Shown in pieces: positions 12,866 to 20,099 of a stretch of DNA of 26,354 bases. The position numbers and the translations under genes are program-made. Positions within the stretch are counted from its first letter, which is position 1, and each line of letters starts with the position of its first letter. The stretch comes from an uncultured Dorea sp. GTDB lineage: Bacteria; Bacillota; Clostridia; Lachnospirales; Lachnospiraceae. Where the stretch lies: the NCBI GenBank assembly GCA_910579335.1, contig CAJTUQ010000025.1:3596-29949 (forward strand). The letters are read 5' to 3'. Below the pieces are notes generated by a model. The model was not told the origin of the DNA. It saw only the letters and a list, made by a program, of their open reading frames with translations, and made no database searches.

Positions 12866-14260
12866 CTATGAGATATATAACACGTTAAAATCACATAAGT
12901 TAGTTCCCGTATTCCCTGTAAATATAGAATCGGACAATTCGTATAACACATCTCCGCTTCTGTGATTTCTAAGTACTTCATATATATTATGCCCGCTCTG
13001 GGTAAGCCTCGATATTGTATAGCCGTCTACGATCCCTCCCGCAAAAAGAGTCGTCCCGTCGGTTCCCTCCGTATCGATGGAAGCCGCCGCCAGCCCCGGT
13101 ATGTCCTGTATGCCTACAGACAGTCCGAGTACAAGTTCATGGGACGGGCCTCCCTTCCCCGCTGGTTCATTATCAATACAAGTAGTTGTCTCGCCGGAAC
13201 AGACAACAAAACACGGCGGCTCCACAGGCCTGTTTAAAAACTTAATTTCTCTTGCGATAGAAGATAACACATATCCTGCTTCACGGCTTTCTCCTTCCAT
13301 ACTTGTAGACAATACAATCACCGGCATATTCATCCTTTTCGCCGCACAGACTGCCGCTTCACAGGAATCGGCCACAGTTCCGACGGAATAGCTCGTAAGA
13401 GTATCAGCCATTTTTTTCGGGGTCTCCTCCACGCGGGAATCATCCCACAGATAATCTGTCACCGCCGCCGGCAGGGAATGATACAAGTTATAGTTAGAAA
13501 TCATATCTCTGGCATCTTTTACCGTAGTACTATCCAAAGCAAAAGGCGTCCCCCACAGCTCGACAGGCTCTTCCGGATTCTTTGTAGGCCCCATATCCAC
13601 GGCATCACACACCATAATACTGATATGTTCTGCCCCTCGCTCAGCAATGCGCTGCGCAAGCCGTCCGCCGTTAGTCCGTGAAATATGCCTGCGTACTGCA
13701 TTAATCTCCTCTATGCCGGCTCCCGATTCCAGCAGCGCCTTCTGTGCGGCGATTTCGTCTTTCAATGTTATACCCTCCACAGGATAGGTTAACAGAGCGG
13801 AACTGCCGCCGCTGCAGACAGATATAAACAAATCGTCTTTATCTGCCCCGGCAATCAATTCCAGCATCGCCTTGGCCGCCTCCAGCCCCTCCTCATTAGG
13901 CAGCGGATGTCCGCCAATATATACATCCGTATTTATGTATTTGTCCTGCGGCTCACTGATTTTCACAGAAATAATTCCCTTCGTAATGCGCTCTTTTAAT
14001 ATACTGCATACCGCTTCAGACATCGCATTGCACGCCTTGCCTGCGCCAAGCAAATAGATATTTCTTTTTCTGTTCAAATCCCATCTGCGATTCCCGACTA
14101 TCAATATATTTCCTGACAAGCGCATAATTTTTTTTATCTGCCTGCCGGCATCTACAGTTTCAAGCACCTGATTCATCAGATTTAATATTTTTATCCGAGA
14201 GTCGCAATCACCATGTCGTATCAAATCATTGTAATTTCTGATCTTCGGATTTGCGTCCAT
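12866..14260 (-). CDS. Glycerate 2-kinase, MOFRL family (copy 1)
   Basis: 464 residues from the ATG at 14260, 7 bases after GAGGAGGA; an ATG two codons earlier touches the ribosome site. It has the same two-domain layout as the copy at 3639-5045: LLGAGKACNAM, GGHPLPNEEG, SVCSGGSSAL, NAVRRHISRTNGG, CSGETTTCI, GKGGPSHEL, DTEGTDGTTLFAGGIVD and TGNTGTNLCDF. It is the first gene after the divergent AraC-type regulator and so heads the operon. Differences between the copies, such as NEP instead of DDPKSV before the GxGGP loop, suggest that they prefer different glycerate-like substrates or stereoisomers. The enolase homologue begins 29 bases after its stop, as if the phosphorylated product were handed on. 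Confidence 0.9.
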   Translation of the reverse strand: MDANPKIRNYNDLIRHGDCDSRIKILNLMNQVLETVDAGRQIKKIMRLSGNILIVGNRRWDLNRKRNIYLLGAGKACNAMSEAVCSILKERITKGIISVKISEPQDKYINTDVYIGGHPLPNEEGLEAAKAMLELIAGADKDDLFISVCSGGSSALLTYPVEGITLKDEIAAQKALLESGAGIEEINAVRRHISRTNGGRLAQRIAERGAEHISIMVCDAVDMGPTKNPEEPVELWGTPFALDSTTVKDARDMISNYNLYHSLPAAVTDYLWDDSRVEETPKKMADTLTSYSVGTVADSCEAAVCAAKRMNMPVIVLSTSMEGESREAGYVLSSIAREIKFLNRPVEPPCFVVCSGETTTCIDNEPAGKGGPSHELVLGLSVGIQDIPGLAAASIDTEGTDGTTLFAGGIVDGYTISRLTQSGHNIYEVLRNHRSGDVLYELSDSIFTGNTGTNLCDFNVLYIS

Positions 14261-14313
14261 ATGCATTCCTCCTCGTTAGCCTCTAAATTTAGCTTGATAT
14301 TACCACACCTAAA

Positions 14314-14342
14314 CTTTTATTTCTTTGCCGGCATTCTGTCAA
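14314..14342 (-). promoter_or_regulatory. Promoter of the ten-gene catabolic operon
   Basis: On the minus strand a consensus TTGACA (14337-14342), a 17-base spacer and a weak -10 TAAAAG (14314-14319). A good -35 with a poor -10 fits a promoter that needs an activator. The start point near 14307 leaves a leader of about 47 bases. Confidence 0.5.
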
Positions 14343-14413
14343 AATTATTAAGAAATCTCTCCGTATTTTTTTCTTTTTACAGTAACATCCGCATAAATTC
14401 ATATATTTTACTA

Positions 14414-14442
14414 TTTACATCCATATTTTTTATATTTATAAT
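14414..14442 (+). promoter_or_regulatory. Promoter of the AraC-type regulator gene
   Basis: TTTACA (14414-14419), a 17-base spacer and a perfect TATAAT (14437-14442), with a start point near 14449. It faces away from the operon promoter; about 70 bp of AT-rich DNA between the two -35 elements (14343-14413) is the likely place for regulator binding. Confidence 0.65.
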
Positions 14443-14497
14443 ATGCTTATATTCTGCTAATACTATGCAGTTATTGAATTATTCAAAGGAGAAATTT

Positions 14498-15259
14498 ATG
14501 CACAAAATCGAATGCTGTTATGACCATGTCCATTCCTATATGACCGGGCACAGTCACCTGTATGCACATGTAATCATTCCATTATCGCAGATGCTTTATC
14601 TGCGCATTGATGACAATGATTATTGGCTCAACACTGAAAATATTGCCATTGTGCTGCCGAACGTATTCCACCGTATCATCTGTACCGAAAAATTTATCTG
14701 GTTTAATATTCCCGGTGAAATGCTTTACAAAAATGATGCGGAACCTATCAGCCGCTCCCCTGTTTTCATTGTTACAGACCAGCTCCGCCCATTAATCGCG
14801 CTCATCCATTATGAAGCGCAGACTCACATTGAAAGCGATGCTTTGCGTTATCTGTTTTATTACCTTTATAGCAAACTTCTGGATAAACATAAGCTGAAAT
14901 CCGTGATTTATATAGAATCGCATTTTTCCGAGCCAATTACCCTCTCCGAACTGGCGCGTCTCGAAAATTACAATCCTACTTATTTCAATAGCTGGTTTAA
15001 AGAACAGACGGGCACAACGCCGGGAGAATATCTTGCAGAACTTCGAATCAAAAAAGCCGAAGAACTGCTTATAAATACAAAATACCAGATTCTGGACATC
15101 GCCCTCCAGTGCGGCTATACGAATGCGTCAGCCTTTACACGCGCTTTCCGCATGCGCACAGGGCTCTCTCCCCAGAAATACCGCCTCCGCAATAAAAGTA
15201 TTGTCAAATACAGCAATCGCTCTTACTGGGAGCCCGATGTTCCTCTTGAAGACGAGTAG
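14498..15259 (+). CDS. AraC-family transcriptional regulator of the catabolic operon
   Basis: I place the start at the ATG at 14498 (253 residues), 7 bases after AAAGGAG. The open frame extends upstream to 14213, but only across the promoter region. The N-terminal half is a cupin-like sensor: a His-rich entry CCYDHVHSYMTGHSHLYAHV, then IIPLSQMLYLRIDD and IAIVLPNVFHRI. The C-terminal half (about 150-240) has two helix-turn-helix motifs: ITLSELARLENYNPTYFNSWFKEQTG and ILDIALQCGYTNASAFTRAFRMRTGLSPQKYR, the latter matching the family signature. Placement back-to-back with the kinase-headed operon indicates local control, probably activation by the pathway substrate. Confidence 0.92.
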   Translation: MHKIECCYDHVHSYMTGHSHLYAHVIIPLSQMLYLRIDDNDYWLNTENIAIVLPNVFHRIICTEKFIWFNIPGEMLYKNDAEPISRSPVFIVTDQLRPLIALIHYEAQTHIESDALRYLFYYLYSKLLDKHKLKSVIYIESHFSEPITLSELARLENYNPTYFNSWFKEQTGTTPGEYLAELRIKKAEELLINTKYQILDIALQCGYTNASAFTRAFRMRTGLSPQKYRLRNKSIVKYSNRSYWEPDVPLEDE

Positions 15260-15269
15260 CTTTTACGTC

Positions 15270-15310
15270 AAAAAAGCATCGACCTTAATCTCTATTTCGG
15301 CCGATGCTTT
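15270..15310. terminator. Bidirectional terminator between convergent genes
   Basis: AAAGCATCG (15273-15281) pairs with CGATGCTTT (15302-15310). On the minus strand the stem is followed by TTTTTTG, a strong stop in that direction; on the plus strand the T run is short. It lies between the AraC-type gene and the convergent SGNH gene. Confidence 0.75.
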
Positions 15311-15355
15311 AAACACCCTTTTCTTTCTTCAATTCATACTATATAACTTCCGCCT

Positions 15356-16738
15356 CTACCTGACGACTTTGTCCTGACTATAATTTATTCCCACCGTGTC
15401 AATCATCTGATTAATCTCCTTGTCGTAGACAAAGATTTTTAAATCCTCGGAAAATTTGTAGGTTTCCTTGTCAAGCATCACAGCCGGCTTCTTTCCCTCG
15501 GTACTCTGAACCCATCTTTCATTAAATTCTGTCTCTACCTTCCCTCCATCCGCCGGATAGACGCTTTTCTTCCCGTCATCGTAAATATATATGCATCTTC
15601 CCTCCGGCAGCTTAACATCGAAAGCCGTACCTTTCTGATCCAAAAATGCCGTAAAATCACTGGAATCCTTCACCATAAGAATATATTCGTAGTTCCCCTC
15701 ACTTATAAAATCCAAATATTCATTCTTATCGTCAATCATTTTTATCTGCTTGCTCTTTATATGCGAACGCCATGCTTTCATATCTTCATCCCACTGGCTG
15801 TCCTTGCCGCCTTTTTCGCCCAGTCCTCTTTCAGACAGCATTTCTCCAAAATATGCGGTTACTTTTTGTCCTCCTTCATAGTTCAAATGAGCGTCGTCAC
15901 AGAAGTCCGTCCGCACATCTATTCCCACCTCATCCATCATATGGAAGAAATTATAATATGGGACATTCCTGTCCGCCAATTCCTCCCCTAGTTTATTAAA
16001 TATCTTCTGCTGGTATTTTGTCTTCCCGGAAGCCTCATACGGCATTACTGTAAAAATTAATTCTACATTATTTTCTGCGCATACATCAATCATTTTTTCT
16101 ATATAAGTCATCGCCGTCTTCGGAACTTCCTGTGTCTCTTTCTCTTCCACCTCCGTGAAAGCACTTGCATCATAAACATTAAACTGAGGCGACGCTCCCT
16201 TTGTATGGCACACCTGCTCTTCAAAGTCCTCCTGTGTCAGCTCTTTCCATCTTGCATGATACAAATACAGCGGGAAAGCAAACTCAGCCCTGTTTTCCTT
16301 CGGTATCAGGTCCGTCAGCATCCGCAGCATATTGGCACTGCGGGGCATAGCATTCGCCATGCCGTGGGTATAGGATATATACTCCAGCTTTTCATCAAGA
16401 TATGCCTTATATAGCTCTACTACGATAACATCCGGATGCTGCCTGCGAATCGCATCCTTCACGCAGTAATATTCCATAGGAACCCCCATGCCGTTCCCCC
16501 CTAATACCGACGACTTTATTCCGTAATCCTCCCACAACTGGAACGGGTACGCTGTTACAAAAATGTGGGAGCTTCCGATAAACACCGCTTCCAGGCTGTC
16601 TCTTTCCTCCTCATAAAAGGAAGAAATCCTGCTCTCTTCATCCTTTGTCATCAATATATGGTTGCATTCAGCAAGTATCATACTCAGCAATATAACAAAA
16701 GCCAGCACCTTTATTACTATAGATAATTTTCTTTTCAT
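15356..16738 (-). CDS. SGNH-hydrolase-type partner of MBOAT O-acyltransferase (DltD/AlgJ-like)
   Basis: 460 residues from the ATG at 16738, 7 bases after TTGGAGG; an ATG nine codons earlier has no such site. One N-terminal membrane helix (about residues 5-24) anchors it with the rest outside. The SGNH catalytic blocks are visible: FIGSSHIF with Ser57, and DDAHLNYEGG near residue 280 carrying the Asp and His. A further 150-residue C-terminal part, which I do not recognise, follows. Such proteins take the acyl group passed across the membrane by an MBOAT protein and transfer it to a surface polymer, as in alginate or teichoic-acid modification. It starts 32 bases after the stop of the MBOAT gene. 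The polymer is unknown. Confidence 0.85.
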   Translation of the reverse strand: MKRKLSIVIKVLAFVILLSMILAECNHILMTKDEESRISSFYEEERDSLEAVFIGSSHIFVTAYPFQLWEDYGIKSSVLGGNGMGVPMEYYCVKDAIRRQHPDVIVVELYKAYLDEKLEYISYTHGMANAMPRSANMLRMLTDLIPKENRAEFAFPLYLYHARWKELTQEDFEEQVCHTKGASPQFNVYDASAFTEVEEKETQEVPKTAMTYIEKMIDVCAENNVELIFTVMPYEASGKTKYQQKIFNKLGEELADRNVPYYNFFHMMDEVGIDVRTDFCDDAHLNYEGGQKVTAYFGEMLSERGLGEKGGKDSQWDEDMKAWRSHIKSKQIKMIDDKNEYLDFISEGNYEYILMVKDSSDFTAFLDQKGTAFDVKLPEGRCIYIYDDGKKSVYPADGGKVETEFNERWVQSTEGKKPAVMLDKETYKFSEDLKIFVYDKEINQMIDTVGINYSQDKVVR

Positions 16739-16770
16739 ACCGATACCTCCAAGAAAAAACAGCACGGATC

Positions 16771-18222
16771 CTAAAACTGAAAATAAATAAAAGAAGTTGC
16801 GTCATAAGCCGCCCCGTACACTCCGAAAATAATAATGGAGACGATTGACGCCGCATAAAGCATATACCGGAATACGATGTTCTGCCTTGCGATACATTCT
16901 CTTATATGCACATTGCAGTACTGCAGAATACTGACTCCCGCCAATACCTCCAGCGATATAAATAAAACAAACAAGTCTTTAAAATCCAATCCCATTCCAG
17001 AAAGCGATCCGTCAAAGAAAAGCCAAGCATTATTAACGGAAAACATCCTCCTGATAATTCCAAGCGCCGCCGCAAGGTTGTCCGCCCTGAAAAATATCCA
17101 CGAAAAATTAATAAGTAAAAATGTACTAAACATCCTGAACACTTTGCCGCCGAATCTCTCTGAGCTTAATTTGCACCCAAATCTCTTTTTCAGCACGTTC
17201 TCAATAATCTGGTAAAACCCGTTGATGCCTCCCCATATTACATAGGTCCAGTTCGCCCCGTGCCACAAACCGCTCACCAGAAACACGATCATCAGATTCA
17301 TATAATGGCGCAGCGGCCTGCACCGTCCTCCCCCCAGAGGGATGTACAGATAATCCCTAAACCATGTGGAAAGCGAAATATGCCATCTTCTCCAAAACTC
17401 TGATACACTCTGGGAAAAATACGGCTGCCTGAAATTCTGCATCAAGGTAAAGCCCATCACCTGCGCAGCTCCGATAGCGATATCGGAATAGCTGGAAAAG
17501 TCACAGTAAATCTGCACGGCAAACAGCATCGTGGCAATCACCAGTTCCCAACCGCTGTAAATCTGATAATTGCCATAAACAGTATCTACCAATATGGCGG
17601 CCTTATCCGCTATCACAAGCTTTTTAAAAAGTCCCCACACCATAAGCTGTAAGCCGTAAGCAACCCTTTTTTCATCGAAATAATGGGGCTCCTTAATCTG
17701 ATGGAGCAGGTTTTTCGTCCTTTCAATAGGTCCCGCAACCAGCTGTGGGAAAAAAGATACAAACAGTGCATAATTGACGAAATTTTTTTCAGCCTTTACT
17801 TCCCCCCGGTACACATCCATCGTATATCCTAACGCCTGGAATATATAAAAGGAGATGCCTACCGGCAGCAATACGTCAAATTCGGGGATGCTTACAGCAA
17901 TTCCCAGGTTTCCAAACAACGCTGTTATAGCATCTCCAAAAAAATTATAATATTTAAAAAGGGCAAGAATCGAGAGATTTGCAAGAAAACTCCCGGCCAC
18001 TATCAGCTTTTTATACTTCTTTCCAACCTCCAGCAAAAGAGATGCGGCATAAGTTATAACGGTGGACGTAAGCAGCAGTACGATATATTTTACATTCCAG
18101 CACATATAAAAGTAGTAGCTTGCGGCCAAAAGCCAGTATATTTTTAATTTTTGCGGTATACAAAAATATATGAGTATAACTATCGGGAAAAAAAACAAAA
18201 ATTGTATAGAATTAAATAACAT
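16771..18222 (-). CDS. MBOAT-family membrane O-acyltransferase (AlgI/DltB-like)
   Basis: 483 residues with about ten to twelve hydrophobic helices, normal for AlgI-type proteins. Family blocks are LLPVGISFYIFQALGYTMDVYRG, FFPQLVAGPIERTKNLL, CDFSSYSDIAIGAAQVMGF, NFRQPYFSQSVSEFWRRWHISLSTWFRDYLYIPLGG, and GLWHGANWTYVIWGG. The His in that last block is the invariant MBOAT His. It carries activated acyl groups through the membrane to the SGNH partner encoded downstream. GGAGAG directly abuts the ATG and GAGGG lies further back, so the ribosome site is not ideal. A conserved promoter at 18325-18353 gives a leader of about 96 bases. Confidence 0.95.
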   Translation of the reverse strand: MLFNSIQFLFFFPIVILIYFCIPQKLKIYWLLAASYYFYMCWNVKYIVLLLTSTVITYAASLLLEVGKKYKKLIVAGSFLANLSILALFKYYNFFGDAITALFGNLGIAVSIPEFDVLLPVGISFYIFQALGYTMDVYRGEVKAEKNFVNYALFVSFFPQLVAGPIERTKNLLHQIKEPHYFDEKRVAYGLQLMVWGLFKKLVIADKAAILVDTVYGNYQIYSGWELVIATMLFAVQIYCDFSSYSDIAIGAAQVMGFTLMQNFRQPYFSQSVSEFWRRWHISLSTWFRDYLYIPLGGGRCRPLRHYMNLMIVFLVSGLWHGANWTYVIWGGINGFYQIIENVLKKRFGCKLSSERFGGKVFRMFSTFLLINFSWIFFRADNLAAALGIIRRMFSVNNAWLFFDGSLSGMGLDFKDLFVLFISLEVLAGVSILQYCNVHIRECIARQNIVFRYMLYAASIVSIIIFGVYGAAYDATSFIYFQF

Positions 18223-18324
18223 CTCTCCAGCCCTCTCAGCAGATAACAGTATTTCTTCATCTTATATACGGCATATGCAATACCAATTTCTGTCTTTATC
18301 ATACGCCTCCATAAAAGCTTCATT

Positions 18325-18353
18325 AGTATAGCACAAAACACCCTGACCATCAA
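18325..18353 (-). promoter_or_regulatory. Promoter of the MBOAT/SGNH operon
   Basis: On the minus strand TTGATG (18348-18353), a 17-base spacer and TATACT (18325-18330). The start point is near 18318. Confidence 0.65.
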
Positions 18354-18429
18354 TATTCAAATCTTCTTCCTCATTTTTGCAGTTTCATTGTAATATTACA
18401 GAAAATTTCAGTTATTTTTCCAAAAAGTG

Positions 18430-18460
18430 TTGACTTTAAAGCTGCTTCAAGCTTTATAAT
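18430..18460 (+). promoter_or_regulatory. MerR-type promoter/operator with 19-bp spacer
   Basis: TTGACT (18430-18435) and TATAAT (18455-18460) are 19 bases apart, 2 more than normal. The spacer holds an imperfect dyad, TTTAAAGC-T-GCTTCAAG. A stretched spacer with a dyad between the two elements is the hallmark of promoters bound by MerR-family proteins. It lies directly upstream of the MerR-type gene, so autoregulation is likely. Confidence 0.75.
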
Positions 18461-18536
18461 CTACTCAACATCCAAGTGATTTGCTGGTTCCTCTCAAACA
18501 AATCAAAGACTTTACCGGAATAGGAGGTATAACAAT

Positions 18537-19514
18537 ATGAAGATTAAAGACGTAGAAAACAGAGTCGGTATTTCGGCGGCAAATATTCGATATTATGAAA
18601 AGGAAGGACTGATAAATCCGGCAAGAGACGAAACAAACAATTATAGAGACTACTCACAACGGGATGTGGAACAGCTTGAGCGAATCAAAGTATTGCGGGT
18701 TCTGGGGGTTCCGATATCTGATATCCGGCAATTAAAAGACGGCGCTGTTTCCCTCGGCAATGTTATGGAGCATCGTCTTGAATTACTTAAGGAAGAGGAG
18801 AAAAATCTTGACGCAGTAAGGCGGGTGTGCGAAAGTCTCCGGCAGTGCAATCTTTCCTACGATGCCATATCTGAAAGCATCCTTGCAGAAGACGAGGAGT
18901 GCTTTAGCCGGCAGCTCGCACGCATTTTAAAAGAAGATATTACCAAAGAAATCCTGACGCCGCGGCAGTTCAACAAGAATCTGGCACTTGCACTGTCATG
19001 GGGATATTTTTTAAGCGCCGTTGTCTCGTTCTTTCTGGGCAGCTGGCTGCTTTCCTACTCCGGAACGGTCAAAGAAGCCGGAGCGTTGATGAATATATTG
19101 GGAATAGCCGAAAAAACGCTTCCTTTTGCAGTTGCATTTGAAAATATATTCTTTGTCCCGCTCATGCTTTGCATCGCCTGTTATGTACTCATGTATTTCA
19201 CGGCAAATGTGAAAATACTGTTTTTTGTTTTTCACTTATCCGCACTGAATTTATGCCCTGTGATCGCCTTCTTTTATGCCTTTGCAACGACCTTTTTTAA
19301 TATAAATCCGACATCTCAGTTTGAAAATCATTCCGTCAGCGGCCTGCACCTTTGTCTTTTCTGCCTTATGCTCGCCGCTTATGTGATACTGCTATACCTG
19401 TTGTCCGCTGCATGGGACAGATTGTTTTCGAAAGCCCGGTATGCAGTCGTCACAGCTCTTATCTATACTGCAGTTTTGACACTATTGACCAGCATATCCG
19501 ACGGCCGTGGCTGA
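18537..19514 (+). CDS. MerR-family regulator with membrane-spanning C-terminus, apparently frameshifted
   Basis: 325 residues as read. AGGAGGT lies 8 bases before the ATG. The N-terminal MerR winged helix (about residues 1-70) is clear: IKDVENRVGISAANIRYYEKEGLI, then NNYRDYSQRDVEQLERIKVLRVLGVPISDIRQL. A short coiled-coil linker follows to about 115. From about 150 onward there are at least four or five hydrophobic helices, so this is a membrane-bound one-component regulator rather than a soluble one. The frame stops at 19512-19514 in the middle of what looks like another helix hairpin; the adjacent frame continues with RPWLTALIGFFFFTLFIGLNW and a polar tail to 19696. This points to a single lost base near 19470-19505. 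The DNA-binding part is intact. Confidence 0.85.
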   Translation: MKIKDVENRVGISAANIRYYEKEGLINPARDETNNYRDYSQRDVEQLERIKVLRVLGVPISDIRQLKDGAVSLGNVMEHRLELLKEEEKNLDAVRRVCESLRQCNLSYDAISESILAEDEECFSRQLARILKEDITKEILTPRQFNKNLALALSWGYFLSAVVSFFLGSWLLSYSGTVKEAGALMNILGIAEKTLPFAVAFENIFFVPLMLCIACYVLMYFTANVKILFFVFHLSALNLCPVIAFFYAFATTFFNINPTSQFENHSVSGLHLCLFCLMLAAYVILLYLLSAAWDRLFSKARYAVVTALIYTAVLTLLTSISDGRG

Positions 19515-19696
19515 CAGCCCTGATTGGCTTTTTCTTCTTTACTTTATTTATCGGCTTAAACTGGTTTCACGCATACCAATCCGCCAAAGGAAACAACCGG
19601 TATTACGCTTTAACAGAAGGATGCCGGATTATGAATATTTTCGGCACAATGTTCGACATGAAAGGAAAAACCATTCCTCCTTTCGTACAAAGATAA
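19497..19696 (+). pseudogene. Out-of-frame C-terminal tail of the membrane MerR regulator
   Basis: Reading shifts by one base from the gene above. The segment starts around RRPWLTALIGFFFFTLFIGLN, a membrane helix, and continues with a polar end containing YYALTEGCRIMNIFGTMFDMKG before the stop. It has no ribosome site of its own. Adding one base near 19500 would join it in frame and give a protein of about 390 residues. Confidence 0.55.
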
Positions 19697-19730
19697 AATA
19701 CAGACATATTCTAAAATTTTCCATGAAAAT

Positions 19731-19763
19731 CCCCTCCTGCACATTTAGGATGTACAGGAGGGG
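19731..19763 (-). terminator. Strong hairpin terminator
   Basis: CCCCTCCTG (19731-19739) pairs with CAGGAGGGG (19755-19763) and the stem extends further with wobble pairs. On the minus strand it is followed by ATTTTC. It faces transcription coming from tRNA-Lys and could also slow reading from the MerR side. The rest of 19770-19850 shows no gene. Confidence 0.65.
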
Positions 19764-19867
19764 CACCCTTATCTTCCAAAATTCTCTCTCCAAGAAAACC
19801 AAAACCTACAATATCGAGAAAAAAATCACCATCCCCGACGCCAAAACATCAAAAACAGTGATTTCAC

Positions 19868-19940
19868 TGCGCGATCAGGGGCTCGAACCCTGGACACCCT
19901 GATTAAGAGTCAGGTGCTCTACCAACTGAGCTAATCGCGC
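19868..19940 (-). tRNA. tRNA-Lys (anticodon CTT)
   Basis: On the minus strand a full cloverleaf can be folded. The acceptor stem is GCGCGAT/ATCGCGC. The D arm is GCTC-AGTTGGTA-GAGC. The anticodon stem CCTGA/TCAGG carries the loop CTCTTAA with anticodon CTT. The T arm is CAGGG-TTCGAGC-CCCTG, with discriminator A at 19868. The CCA end is not encoded. A small hairpin, AGTGA-AA-TCACT followed by GTTTTTG (about 19847-19868), starts at the discriminator base and may end the transcript. Confidence 0.97.
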
Positions 19941-19983
19941 TTATTTCTTAATTTTCTTTTATTATTTCCTTAACGCAAGTGCT

Positions 19984-20012
19984 ATTATATAACAGTTTTT
20001 CGGTGATTGCAA
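19984..20012 (-). promoter_or_regulatory. tRNA-Lys promoter
   Basis: On the minus strand TTGCAA (20007-20012), a 17-base spacer and a perfect TATAAT (19984-19989). The start point near 19977 is about 37 bases before the mature tRNA. Confidence 0.75.
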
Positions 20013-20099
20013 GTGATTTTTTTATTTTCTGTCACTTTTTCCAATTTTTTTAATTAATTTTCTTGTCTTTTGTAGATTTTGGGAGAAGATACATCCCAT

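Noticed and set aside
14213..14497. 95-codon N-terminal extension of the AraC-type regulator
   Set aside because: It overlaps the divergent operon start and both promoters; AAAGGAG stands 7 bases before the ATG at 14498.
19470..19510. Programmed frameshifting in the MerR gene
   Set aside because: No slippery heptamer or downstream pseudoknot is visible; a simple base loss explains the data.
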